From Mycobacterium sp. (GTDB taxonomy: Bacteria; Actinomycetota; Actinomycetes; Mycobacteriales; Mycobacteriaceae): a stretch of 64,000 bases of DNA. The notes beneath the pieces were generated by a model. That model was not told the DNA's origin. It was given only the letters and a program-made list of their open reading frames with translations, and ran no database searches. This document shows, one piece after another, positions 51,211 to 58,699 of the stretch. Position 1 is the first letter of the stretch; each line of letters starts with the position of its first letter. Position numbers and translations under genes: made by a program. Where the stretch lies: assembly GCA_025965895.1 (NCBI GenBank), contig JAOPWC010000174.1, forward strand, positions 62,001-126,000. Direction: 5' to 3'.

Positions 51211-52496
51211 TAACCCCTGTCCTCTGCCGGCGTGAACTCCAGATGCAATTCGGTGAGGCCACGCAGGATGTAGGTCGGAATGTATCGATAGTGACGGTCA
51301 TCGCCCGGCCCGTGCTTGCTCTCCGAGATCGTGATGTCGCTGGTCCGGTCCAGGAGCCGCTCGATGCCGACTCGGGTCTCGGCCCGGGCGAGCGGTGCGC
51401 CCGGGCAGGTGTGGATGCCGCGCCCGAACGCCAGGTGCTGGCGGGCGTTCTTGCGCGCGGGCTCGAAGATGTCCGGATCGTCGAAGCGGCGCGGGTCTCG
51501 GTTCGCGGCGGCGTTCAACACCATCACCGTGGCGCCGGCCGCGAGATGGGTCTCGCCGACGGTGGTGGGCACCCGCGACAGCCGGAAGTCTCCTTTGACG
51601 GGGCTCTCGATACGCAAGGCCTCTTCGATGAAATTCGAAATCCGGGTGCGGTCCGCGCGCAGCTGCTGCTGGATGTCCGGGCGCTCGGCGAGCACCTTGA
51701 GCGCCGCACCCAGCAGACGCACGGTGGTCTCCTGACCGGCCGAGAAGACGTTGGTAGCAACCCGCGCGACATCGCCGATCTCGGGTATCGAGCCGTCGGG
51801 GAAGGTGGCCGAGGCCAAGCCGGTCAGCACATCATCGCGCGGTTCTCGGCGCCGGTCCTCGATGTAGGACGCGAACTGCCCGTAGAGGAACTCCAGCGGA
51901 TTGTGCGCCAACGACCCCTTGCCGGTGCTCCCGACACCACCGCCGGCATGGTGCTGGATGTTGTTGACGAACTCGTTTCGGTCCTCATCGGGCACGCCGA
52001 GGAGGTCTGCGATGACCAGCAGGGTGAAGGGGCTGGCGAATCCTCTGATGAACTCGCCCTCGCCGGGTGCGAGGAACGCGTCCAGCACCTGGTCGGCGAG
52101 TTGCCACATCGCGTCCTCGTTTTCCTTGAGCCGCTTGGGGGTGATCAACCGCATCAGCAACGCGCGATGGTTGGTGTGCGTCGGCGGGTCGAGCGTCGGC
52201 AGCTGGTCGCTGAACGGCAGTTCGTTGCGGTGCTTCTCGATCAGCTCCGTGACGTCGTCGTCCTCCAGCGGAACCGGGAACCCGGGGAACGGTCCGGTCA
52301 CCGAGATGCAGGACGAGAACACGTCGGCGTCGTTGTAGATCTGGACTGCCTCTTCCCAGCCCGTCACCATCGTCACGCCGTGGTGGGGTTCGCGGGTGAC
52401 CGGACACTGCTGCCGCAGCGCCGCCAAGAAGGGGTACGGGTCCTCGACGAGCCGGTCGTCCCGGAAGAAATCCATCCCCGTGAGGTCGTCCACCAT
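51210..52496 (-). CDS. Cytochrome P450
   Basis: A 428-residue P450, paralogue of the one at 15570 with similar length and Cys position. I-helix FSAGQETTVRLLG, K-helix EEALR, heme loop FGRGIHTCPG with Cys364. The ATG at 52496 is used; upstream in-frame sequence overlaps the operator region. It is the first gene of a minus-strand operon with its ferredoxin, DUF1330 and cyclase. A GAGAAY-type site begins 31 nt before the ATG. Confidence 0.94.
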   Translation of the reverse strand: MVDDLTGMDFFRDDRLVEDPYPFLAALRQQCPVTREPHHGVTMVTGWEEAVQIYNDADVFSSCISVTGPFPGFPVPLEDDDVTELIEKHRNELPFSDQLPTLDPPTHTNHRALLMRLITPKRLKENEDAMWQLADQVLDAFLAPGEGEFIRGFASPFTLLVIADLLGVPDEDRNEFVNNIQHHAGGGVGSTGKGSLAHNPLEFLYGQFASYIEDRRREPRDDVLTGLASATFPDGSIPEIGDVARVATNVFSAGQETTVRLLGAALKVLAERPDIQQQLRADRTRISNFIEEALRIESPVKGDFRLSRVPTTVGETHLAAGATVMVLNAAANRDPRRFDDPDIFEPARKNARQHLAFGRGIHTCPGAPLARAETRVGIERLLDRTSDITISESKHGPGDDRHYRYIPTYILRGLTELHLEFTPAEDRG

Positions 52497-52526
52497 ATGC
52501 CTGCTCCGTTCGACCGTCTTTTCCGC

Positions 52527-52562
52527 GAGAATGATACTCTCTAAATTGAGTATTACATTTCC
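52527..52562. promoter_or_regulatory. Candidate tandem operators upstream of P450
   Basis: GAGAAT-GAT-ACTCTC (52527-52541) matches GAGAAY-N3-RTTCTC at 11 of 12 positions. A weaker second copy, GAGTAT-TAC-ATTTCC, is at 52548-52562, its centre 21 bp away, the same two-turn spacing as at 13605-13641. ATACTC/GAGTAT (52534-52539, 52548-52553) also pair. They precede the P450 ATG by 31-66 nt. Confidence 0.6.
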
Positions 52563-52602
52563 ACACGGGTTGGCCGCCGTCAACGGCGGCCCGGGGAAGG
52601 TT

Positions 52603-52881
52603 CTATGCGCCGGGCATGACGAGGCCGCCCTCGACGGCGAGAAGCTGGCCGGTGATGAAGTGCGAGGTATCAACCGTGTGCTGCACGGTCGCCGCCACTG
52701 CGGACGGATCCCGGACGTCGCACTGCAACCAGGTGGCCTGAAGGTGTTCAGGCGGCGCCGTATGGTCATACGTCGCAACGATCCGTGCGCCGGCGGCGGC
52801 CAGGACCTCGACGGCCGCTGCGCCGATGCCGGTCGCGGCACCGGTGACGAGTATCTGCCGGCCCTCGAGTGGCAGACTCAT
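52603..52881 (-). pseudogene. Internally deleted short-chain dehydrogenase remnant
   Basis: A 92-residue frame keeps both ends of an SDR of about 250 residues but lacks the middle. The N-terminus MSLPLEGRQILVTGAATGIGAAAVEVLAAAGARIVATYD has the cofactor motif and runs to DVRDPSAVAATVQHTVD (about 70). It then jumps into the usual C-terminus SHFITGQLLAVEGGLVMPGA. The Ser and Tyr-x-x-x-Lys catalytic region is missing, about 155 residues, with no frameshift. It is therefore probably inactive. Confidence 0.8.
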
Positions 52882-52920
52882 CGCCCACTCACGACCGAGT
52901 TGTCCTGCACCGAACGAACG

Positions 52921-53439
52921 TCACCCGATTGTCCGGATCGGGTCGGTACCGTCCCAACCCTCGGCGCCGTCCCGGATGGTCTTGGCGAATGCGGACCCGA
53001 TGTCGGTCAGTTCCATGATCTCGAAGATCGCCGCCGGCCCCGCCGATGGTTCGACATAGGCGTAGCGCACTTGGCCTTCCCGGCCTCCTGACCAGACGAC
53101 CGGCCATCCGGCGGCCTCTGCGTTGCGCACCGCCGAGTCGAAATCGCTGACCCACCAAGCCAGTTGGTGAAAGCCCTCGCGGCCAGAGCCCAGAAACTCG
53201 TTGTAGATCGAGGGCGTGGCATCCTCCTGCTGGATCACTTCCACCTGCATGTCACCGATGTTGGACATGCCGAGCGACAGCGTCACCTCGCACGGGTCGC
53301 CGCGGTAGAGCCCCTGCTGTGTCAGCCCGCGCAAGACGTACCACGGGCCGATACCCGCCGCCAGCCACGACGCGACCGCACGGTCGAAGTCTTTGACGAC
53401 ATAGCCGATCTGACGGACGGGGCCCGGCAACGTCGGCAT
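52921..53439 (-). CDS. VOC (glyoxalase/bleomycin-resistance fold) family protein
   Basis: A 172-residue VOC-superfamily protein with two beta-alpha-beta3 halves: VRQIGYVVKDFDRAVASWLAAGIGPWYVL and GFHQLAWWVSDFDSAVRNAEAAGWPVVW, ending YVEPSAGPAAIFEIME. The His and Glu spacing (FHQLA, FEIME) would suit metal binding. Members act as isomerases, lyases or dioxygenases; methylmalonyl-CoA epimerase is a near relative, but the exact role is not clear. ATG 53439 was chosen. It diverges from a TetR gene. Confidence 0.82.
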   Translation of the reverse strand: MPTLPGPVRQIGYVVKDFDRAVASWLAAGIGPWYVLRGLTQQGLYRGDPCEVTLSLGMSNIGDMQVEVIQQEDATPSIYNEFLGSGREGFHQLAWWVSDFDSAVRNAEAAGWPVVWSGGREGQVRYAYVEPSAGPAAIFEIMELTDIGSAFAKTIRDGAEGWDGTDPIRTIG

Positions 53440-53468
53440 GAGCCGACAGTATCGTGGAGTTGGACGAC

Positions 53469-53505
53469 GGTCAACTTCTGTCAGTGACCAATTTCCTGCT
53501 ATATT
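53469..53505. promoter_or_regulatory. TetR promoter with inverted repeat and -10 box, probably leaderless
   Basis: GGTCA (53469-53473) and TGACC (53485-53489) are inverted arms spaced 11 nt. A -10 box TATATT (53500-53505) lies 6 nt before the ATG at 53512, so the transcript would start at or next to the start codon. The arms lie over the -35 position and may be the regulator's own operator. Confidence 0.4.
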
Positions 53506-53511
53506 CGCCGT

Positions 53512-54159
53512 ATGCCGCATAATGGCGCCACTTCCGCTGCTGACCGTAGTCAGCGCCGCGCCTCTTACCAGCAGGCGCGATCGAGGGAGACCAAACGCGT
53601 GCTTGTCCAGGCCGCCATGGCTCTGTGGCGCACCAAGGGGTACGCCAGCACGACGGTCGCCGAGATCTGCACAGCTGCGGGCGTCTCAAAGGCGTTGTTC
53701 TACTTCTACTTTCCGCGCAAGGAGGATGTGCTTTTCGAGGTCGGTGTGATGTCGACCCGGTCGGCGCAGCGCACCGCACGAGCCATGCTCAACAAGCAGT
53801 ACGAGATGTCATCGGTCATCGCCGCGGCGTTGACCAGCCTTCAACGATCGATGGCGCGCAACCCGCCCGAGCTTGTCATCGAGACGATTCTGCAGGGATA
53901 TCGACACGAGCATCGGATTCTGGCGGGCGACGAACCAGCCGATCCGGACGTGGGGATGTTCACCGAGCTGTTCGAAAAAGCACAGCGGGACGGCAAGCTG
54001 CCCGCCCACATCGATGTGGAGCATCTGGCCTACGTGGCGCACACGCTGGTCAGCGAAGGCGCCCGGCACTGGGCGGCCGGCTCATTCGGGGACCGATCGT
54101 TCGCCGATGTCGTGGGCAACGACATCGGCGCTGTCATCGCCGGTTACAGCCGGTGCTGA
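53512..54159 (+). CDS. TetR/AcrR-family transcriptional regulator
   Basis: A 215-residue TetR regulator. A basic N-terminal extension of about 25 residues precedes the helix-turn-helix (RVLVQAAMALWRTKGYASTTVAEICTAAGVSKALFYFYFPRKEDVLFEV, about 29-77). The C-terminal ligand domain begins at about 90. It is followed by FadE after 30 nt, on the same strand, so the two may be co-transcribed. It may sense an acyl-CoA from the adjacent FadE-kinase unit, and is one of three candidate regulators for the GAGAAY element. Confidence 0.92.
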   Translation: MPHNGATSAADRSQRRASYQQARSRETKRVLVQAAMALWRTKGYASTTVAEICTAAGVSKALFYFYFPRKEDVLFEVGVMSTRSAQRTARAMLNKQYEMSSVIAAALTSLQRSMARNPPELVIETILQGYRHEHRILAGDEPADPDVGMFTELFEKAQRDGKLPAHIDVEHLAYVAHTLVSEGARHWAAGSFGDRSFADVVGNDIGAVIAGYSRC

Positions 54160-54189
54160 TCATTCTCATCTCCGCCCGAAGGAGGCGTT

Positions 54190-55491
54190 ATGGCGTGGGA
54201 CTTCGAAACGGACCCCGAGTACCAGAAGTTACTGGACTGGGCCGATGAATTCGTGCGCGACGAGGTCGAGCCGCTCGATCTGGCGTGGCCGCACGAGCAG
54301 TTCGTTCCGCTGAACGAGATCAGGCGCAAGGCGATCGACCCGCTCAAGGAGGAGGTTCGGCGCAAGGGCCTGTGGGCGACGCACCTCGGCCCGGACCTGG
54401 GCGGGCAGGGCTACGGTCAGCTCAAACTGGCGCTGCTCAACGAGATCCTGGGCCGGTCGTCGTGGGCACCGATCGTGTTCGGCTGCCAGGCACCCGATAC
54501 CGGCAACGCCGAGATCATCGCCCACTACGGCACGCCGGAGCAGAAGCAACGCTACCTGCGCCCGCTGCTGGATGGTGAAATCTTCTCCAGTTACTCGATG
54601 ACCGAACCACAGGGCGGCGCCGACCCCACCCGATTCGAAACCCGGGCGGTACGCGACGGCGACGACTGGGTGATCAACGGCTGGAAGTACTTCTCGTCCA
54701 ACGCCAAGACGGCCGCATTCCTGATTGTGATGGCGGTGACCAACCCCGATGTGAGCCCCTACCAAGGGATGTCGATGTTCCTCGTGCCCACCGACACCCC
54801 GGGCATCGACATCGTGCGCAACGTCGGACTGTCCGGCGAACCGCTCAACGAGGGCTCACACGCGCTCATCCACTACGACAACGTGCGGGTGCCTGCCACA
54901 GCGCTGCTCGGCGGCGAAGGCCAAGCTTTCGTGATCGCCCAGACCCGCCTCGGCGGCGGCCGCATTCACCACGCGATGCGCACGATCGGTCTGGCCCGCA
55001 AAGCGCTGGACATGATGTGCGAACGGGCTCTGAGCCGCCGGACCGCGGGCAGCCTGCTCGGGGATAAGCAGTTCGTGCAGGGCTACATTGCCGATTCCTA
55101 CGCCCAGCTGCACCAGTTCCGGTTGTTCGTGCTTTACACCGCGTGGGAGATCGACAAGTACAACGACTACAAGAAGGTCCGCAGGGACATCGCCGCAGTG
55201 AAGGTCGTGATGCCGACCGTTCTGCACGACATCGCCTGGCGGGCGATGCAAGTGCACGGTGCGCTCGGCGTCACAAACGAGATGCCGTTCCTCACGATGG
55301 TCCACGGCGCCGCTGTTCTGGGGCTCGCCGACGGACCGACCGAGGTGCACAAGACCACAGTGGCCCGGCAGGTGCTGCGGGACTACCGACCCAGCGACGA
55401 CGTGTGGCCGACCGAGTGGATGCCCAGAAAACGCGACGCCGCCAGGGCGAAGTTCGCCGAGTTCCTCGACCACGAAGTGGGCAACCTGTGA
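54190..55491 (+). CDS. Acyl-CoA dehydrogenase, ACAD10/11-like FadE
   Basis: A 433-residue acyl-CoA dehydrogenase of the ACAD10/11 group. FAD block SYSMTEPQGGADPTRFETRAV, GGRIHHAMRTIGLARKALDMMCERAL, and C-terminal VLGLADGPTEVHKTTVARQVL are the marks of this group. In ACAD10/11 and bacterial LvaC the enzyme works with a kinase to process 4-hydroxyacyl-CoA: a phosphate is added, then eliminated. Here the next gene is the kinase, overlapping by GTGA, which supports that role. AAGGAGGC precedes the ATG. Confidence 0.9.
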   Translation: MAWDFETDPEYQKLLDWADEFVRDEVEPLDLAWPHEQFVPLNEIRRKAIDPLKEEVRRKGLWATHLGPDLGGQGYGQLKLALLNEILGRSSWAPIVFGCQAPDTGNAEIIAHYGTPEQKQRYLRPLLDGEIFSSYSMTEPQGGADPTRFETRAVRDGDDWVINGWKYFSSNAKTAAFLIVMAVTNPDVSPYQGMSMFLVPTDTPGIDIVRNVGLSGEPLNEGSHALIHYDNVRVPATALLGGEGQAFVIAQTRLGGGRIHHAMRTIGLARKALDMMCERALSRRTAGSLLGDKQFVQGYIADSYAQLHQFRLFVLYTAWEIDKYNDYKKVRRDIAAVKVVMPTVLHDIAWRAMQVHGALGVTNEMPFLTMVHGAAVLGLADGPTEVHKTTVARQVLRDYRPSDDVWPTEWMPRKRDAARAKFAEFLDHEVGNL

Positions 55492-56507
55492 TCGACGTGG
55501 CGCGACTTGCCGACTGGATGGACGATGCTGGGCTGCCCGGCACTGGCGAGCCGGCGCAGGCCCGGTTCCTCTCGGGCGGCACCCAGAACGAGATCTATCA
55601 AATCCGCCGCGGCGAGGACAGCTGCGTCATCCGCATCCCACCATCGGATGCCCCACCAGACCGGGACAAGGGCATCCTGCGGGAATGGCGCATCCTCGAG
55701 GCTCTCGACGGGACCGACGTTCCCCACACCCGTGCCGTCGCCATGTGCTCCGATGCCTCGGTGCTCGGACGTTCCTTCTACCTGATGGGCTTCGTCGACG
55801 GGTGGTCACCGATGGGTCGCACAGGCTGGCCGACCCCGTTCGACACCGACTTCGCTGCGCGCGCCGGGCTCGCCTACCAGCTGGCTGAAGGCATCGCGTT
55901 GTTGTCGAAGGTGGACTGGCGGTCGAAGGGCCTGTCCGACCTCGGCCGCCCCGACGGGTTCCACGAACGCCAAGTCGACCGCTGGACAACCTTTTTTGAG
56001 CGGATCAAAGGGCGCGAGCTCGATGGTATGGAAACCGCCACGAAGTGGTTGCGTAGTCACCGACCGCTCGATTTCATCCCGGGCTTGATGCATGGCGACT
56101 ACCAATTCGCCAACGTCATGTACTTTGACGGGGCCCCGGCACGGCTCGCCGCGATCGTCGACTGGGAGATGGGCACCGTCGGCGACCCGAAGCTCGACCT
56201 GGCGTGGATGATCCAAAGCTGGCCCGAAGAAACGAGCGCACCGGAGGCCGCGACCGCGAGTTATGTGGATTTGCAGGGGATGCCGTCACGTTCGCAACTT
56301 GTCGCGCACTACGCCGGGGTGTCCGGGCGGCAGGTCGATGACCTTGACTACTACCTGGTGCTTGCCAAGTGGAAGCTGGCGATCGTGCTGGAACAGGGAT
56401 TTCAGCGCTCCGGTGACGACGAGAAGCTGCAGGCCTTCGGCCCGATCGTGCCCGAGCTGATGGTCTCGGCCGCAGAACTGGCCGAGACCAGCGACTACCG
56501 GTCGTGA
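55488..56507 (+). CDS. Phosphotransferase (aminoglycoside-phosphotransferase fold), ACAD10/LvaA-like acyl-CoA kinase
   Basis: A 339-residue kinase-like protein. N-lobe with GGTQNEIYQI and VIRIPP, and the catalytic loop MHGDYQFANVMY (His202-Gly-Asp204, Asn209) with DWE (Asp225) for Mg binding. In humans the ACAD10 kinase and dehydrogenase are fused; in Pseudomonas putida LvaA and LvaC are separate. Here GTG 55488 overlaps the FadE stop, so the two probably work in succession on a 4-hydroxyacyl-CoA. The frame upstream to 55143 is antisense-like and is rejected. Confidence 0.9.
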   Translation: MIDVARLADWMDDAGLPGTGEPAQARFLSGGTQNEIYQIRRGEDSCVIRIPPSDAPPDRDKGILREWRILEALDGTDVPHTRAVAMCSDASVLGRSFYLMGFVDGWSPMGRTGWPTPFDTDFAARAGLAYQLAEGIALLSKVDWRSKGLSDLGRPDGFHERQVDRWTTFFERIKGRELDGMETATKWLRSHRPLDFIPGLMHGDYQFANVMYFDGAPARLAAIVDWEMGTVGDPKLDLAWMIQSWPEETSAPEAATASYVDLQGMPSRSQLVAHYAGVSGRQVDDLDYYLVLAKWKLAIVLEQGFQRSGDDEKLQAFGPIVPELMVSAAELAETSDYRS

Positions 56508-56513
56508 GCCGAC

Positions 56514-57497
56514 GTGCGCGCTGTCGTATGCCCGAGGTACGGACCGCCCGAGGTGGTGCGGGTCGAGGAACGGCCGTCACCTCGACCGGCGCCCGGACAG
56601 GTGCGGGTCCGCGTCGACGCCGCCGCGGTGAACTATCCCGACGTGCTGCTGATTGCCGATCGGTACCAGATCAGCGTGCCGCCGCCGTTTGTCCCGGGCA
56701 GTGAATTCGCGGGCGTCATCGACGACATTAACGAGCCGGCCGGGGACGTCAACGTGGGCGACCGCGTTACCGGTACCGGGCTGTACGGCGCGTTCGCGGA
56801 GGAGGTGGTGGTCGCCACCGCCGCACTGAGCCAGATTCCCGTCGGCATCGATCCGCATGCCGCCGCGGCGTTCGGCGTCGCCCACCGCACCGCGTATCAC
56901 ACCCTGCGTTCGGTGGCACGGGTAGAGGCCGGTGACGAGCTGGTCGTGCTCGGTGCCGGCGGCGGGGTGGGCCTGGCCGCTGTCCAGCTGGGCAACCAGC
57001 TCGGCGTCTCCGTCACCGCGGTCGCCTCGTCCGGGGACAAACTCGCCGCCGCAGCGGCTTACGGCGCACGTCGGCTGGTCAATTACCGTTCGGCCGACCT
57101 CCGGTCCGCGCTACGCGACGCCCTTCCGCACGGAGCTGATGCGGTCATCGACCCGGTCGGCGGGGACCTGTCTGAGCCGGCCCTACGAGCGTTGAGTAGA
57201 GGCGGCCGGTTTGTCACCGTCGGCTATGCCTCGGGAGTCATCCCCCGCATTCCGCTCAACCTGATGCTGGTGAAAGGCGTGCAGCTGTTGGGCTTTCAAT
57301 TCCAGGACATCGCGCAGGCGGAATTCCGGCGCAATGAGCACGAGTTGCGCGACCTTCTCGCCACGGGTCGTGTGGCGCCCCATATCGGTGCAAGGTTCGC
57401 CCTCACCGATTGCGCAAGCGCACTGCGCCACGTCGCGGACGGTCAGGCGATCGGAAAGGTTCTGATCGACATCGGCCCCAGGTTCGTGACGGTGTAG
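56514..57497 (+). CDS. Zinc-independent quinone oxidoreductase/MDR-family enzyme
   Basis: A 327-residue medium-chain dehydrogenase of the quinone oxidoreductase (zeta-crystallin) type. No catalytic Zn Cys; NADPH motif ELVVLGAGGGVGLAAVQLGNQLGVSV (about 143-168). The N-terminal MRAVVCPRYGPPEVVRVEERPSP and PGSEFAGVI are typical. It reduces enones or quinones with NADPH. GTG 56514 begins 6 nt after the kinase stop, so it is probably the last gene of that operon. Confidence 0.92.
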   Translation: MRAVVCPRYGPPEVVRVEERPSPRPAPGQVRVRVDAAAVNYPDVLLIADRYQISVPPPFVPGSEFAGVIDDINEPAGDVNVGDRVTGTGLYGAFAEEVVVATAALSQIPVGIDPHAAAAFGVAHRTAYHTLRSVARVEAGDELVVLGAGGGVGLAAVQLGNQLGVSVTAVASSGDKLAAAAAYGARRLVNYRSADLRSALRDALPHGADAVIDPVGGDLSEPALRALSRGGRFVTVGYASGVIPRIPLNLMLVKGVQLLGFQFQDIAQAEFRRNEHELRDLLATGRVAPHIGARFALTDCASALRHVADGQAIGKVLIDIGPRFVTV

Positions 57498-58004
57498 CTA
57501 GCTCGCGGGGACCAGGTCAGCGGCCACCGACGCACAGCTCATCAGCCCGCTGCGGAAGATTTCGATGGGATCGACGGACACATTGGGCACAGCCGCGGCG
57601 GCCAGAGCCTGGGCCTTGAACGCCCGCGCGGCCGCGCTGAGCCGATGCTGCACCGAGTCGATGCTCTTGTCGAGCTCCGCCGGCCAGTTCTCGCCCCACA
57701 GCGTGACTTCGGTCAGGCCGTTGTCGAGCGCCCCCAGCACACCGCGCCGGACCCGCGAATCACGTCCGAACAGATCGGTGGCCACCGCCAGGCTGTGGGG
57801 TCGGGGCCGAGGCCCCGATGTCGCCAATTCCTCTTCGAGGTCGAGCGTCTCGACTCCGAGGATCTGCAGCGGCCGATCGTCGGAGTGGTCGGCGATCAGA
57901 ACCGCCACGTCCCACCCGGCCATCACCCGGTCGAACAACCAGCCGCCGGTGAACATCACCGCCGCCGTCACGCTGGGGGCGACGACGTCAAGCCGGTATC
58001 TCAT
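57498..58004 (-). CDS. Conserved hypothetical protein co-transcribed with TetR
   Basis: A 168-residue soluble protein with no motif I recognise: MRYRLDVVAPSVTAAVMFTGGWLFDRVMAGWDVAVLIADHSDDRPLQILGV, a central acidic segment, and a helical end with ALDNGLTEVTLWGENWPAEL. Its ATG overlaps the TetR stop (ATGA), and its own stop abuts the convergent quinone oxidoreductase stop. It may assist or respond to the regulator. Confidence 0.7.
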   Translation of the reverse strand: MRYRLDVVAPSVTAAVMFTGGWLFDRVMAGWDVAVLIADHSDDRPLQILGVETLDLEEELATSGPRPRPHSLAVATDLFGRDSRVRRGVLGALDNGLTEVTLWGENWPAELDKSIDSVQHRLSAAARAFKAQALAAAAVPNVSVDPIEIFRSGLMSCASVAADLVPAS

Positions 58005-58606
58005 GTCCTGGTCGTCGGCTCGAGGTCGCGCGCCAGACAATCGGCGTACTCCTTGAACGCGTCGGTCAGCGGTATCAAAGGATCGAGCAACCATGTGGTC
58101 TCCATTCCGGTGACGAAGGCGATGATCTCCACCGCCTTGACGGCGGGGTCCAAGTCCGCGCGGTAACGGCCGGCGTACTGGCCACACCGGAGGATTTTGG
58201 TCACGATGTCAACCGCATCGCGGTACCTCGTGAGGAGCCGATCGTGCAGCGGCGCGTCGGGCAGGATGTTCTCCACCAGCAGCACCGTGAACGTGCCCAC
58301 CAATTCGGGCGCGCGGTCGAACCGCTCGGCAACCCGCCTGATCTCGGTAACCAGGTCCCCAGACCGGTCCGCATGGGCGTCGTCGTCGGCGTCGCGGGCA
58401 TCGAGCACCGCGTTGAGGAGTTGCTCCTTTGATGCGAAATGATGCAGCAGCCCAGCCGGCGTCACTCCGGCTTCTCTGGCGATCTGGGCCAGCGAGGTAC
58501 TGCGCCATCCATTGCGGGCCAGCAACCGCTCAGCGCTCGCCAGGATCCGCTGCCGGCGGTCCTCGCCCTTGGCGAGAAGCGTGGCATAGGGCCGTGGCGC
58601 GGACAC
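58001..58606 (-). CDS. TetR/AcrR-family transcriptional regulator
   Basis: A 201-residue TetR regulator. Helix-turn-helix at about 20-60 (RILASAERLLARNGWRSTSLAQIAREAGVTPAGLLHHFASKEQLLNAV). Ligand domain contains AVEIIAFVTGMETTWLLDPL. The GTG start at 58606 was chosen because the longer frame (TTG at 58684) runs through the operator palindrome. A 16-bp inverted repeat lies 10 nt upstream, strongly suggesting autoregulation. Confidence 0.92.
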   Translation of the reverse strand: MSAPRPYATLLAKGEDRRQRILASAERLLARNGWRSTSLAQIAREAGVTPAGLLHHFASKEQLLNAVLDARDADDDAHADRSGDLVTEIRRVAERFDRAPELVGTFTVLLVENILPDAPLHDRLLTRYRDAVDIVTKILRCGQYAGRYRADLDPAVKAVEIIAFVTGMETTWLLDPLIPLTDAFKEYADCLARDLEPTTRT

Positions 58607-58615
58607 CGAACTCCT

Positions 58616-58659
58616 TCGTTCAACCAACCTAGTGAACACACAGTAGGTTGGTTGAACGA
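58616..58659. promoter_or_regulatory. Operator: perfect 16-bp inverted repeat, 12-nt spacer
   Basis: Arms TCGTTCAACCAACCTA (58616-58631) and its exact reverse complement (58644-58659). Each arm contains a direct CAACCAACC reiteration. It begins 10 nt before the GTG of the TetR gene and ends 41 nt before the stop of the upstream FadE gene, so it could control the TetR gene and its partner. Confidence 0.75.
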
Positions 58660-58699
58660 CTGTGACAAGAGTCGCAATGAACAATTTTCTTGATACGTA

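Noticed and set aside
5755..52562. Idea that the palindrome is the KstR or KstR2 operator
   Set aside because: The KstR-type core (AACNNGTT) and the KstR2-type core (CAAGNNCTTG) do not match GAGAAY-N3-RTTCTC.
54153..54167. Possible further operator copy before FadE at 54190
   Set aside because: ATTCTC is perfect but the other arm (GTGCTG) matches at only two of six positions.
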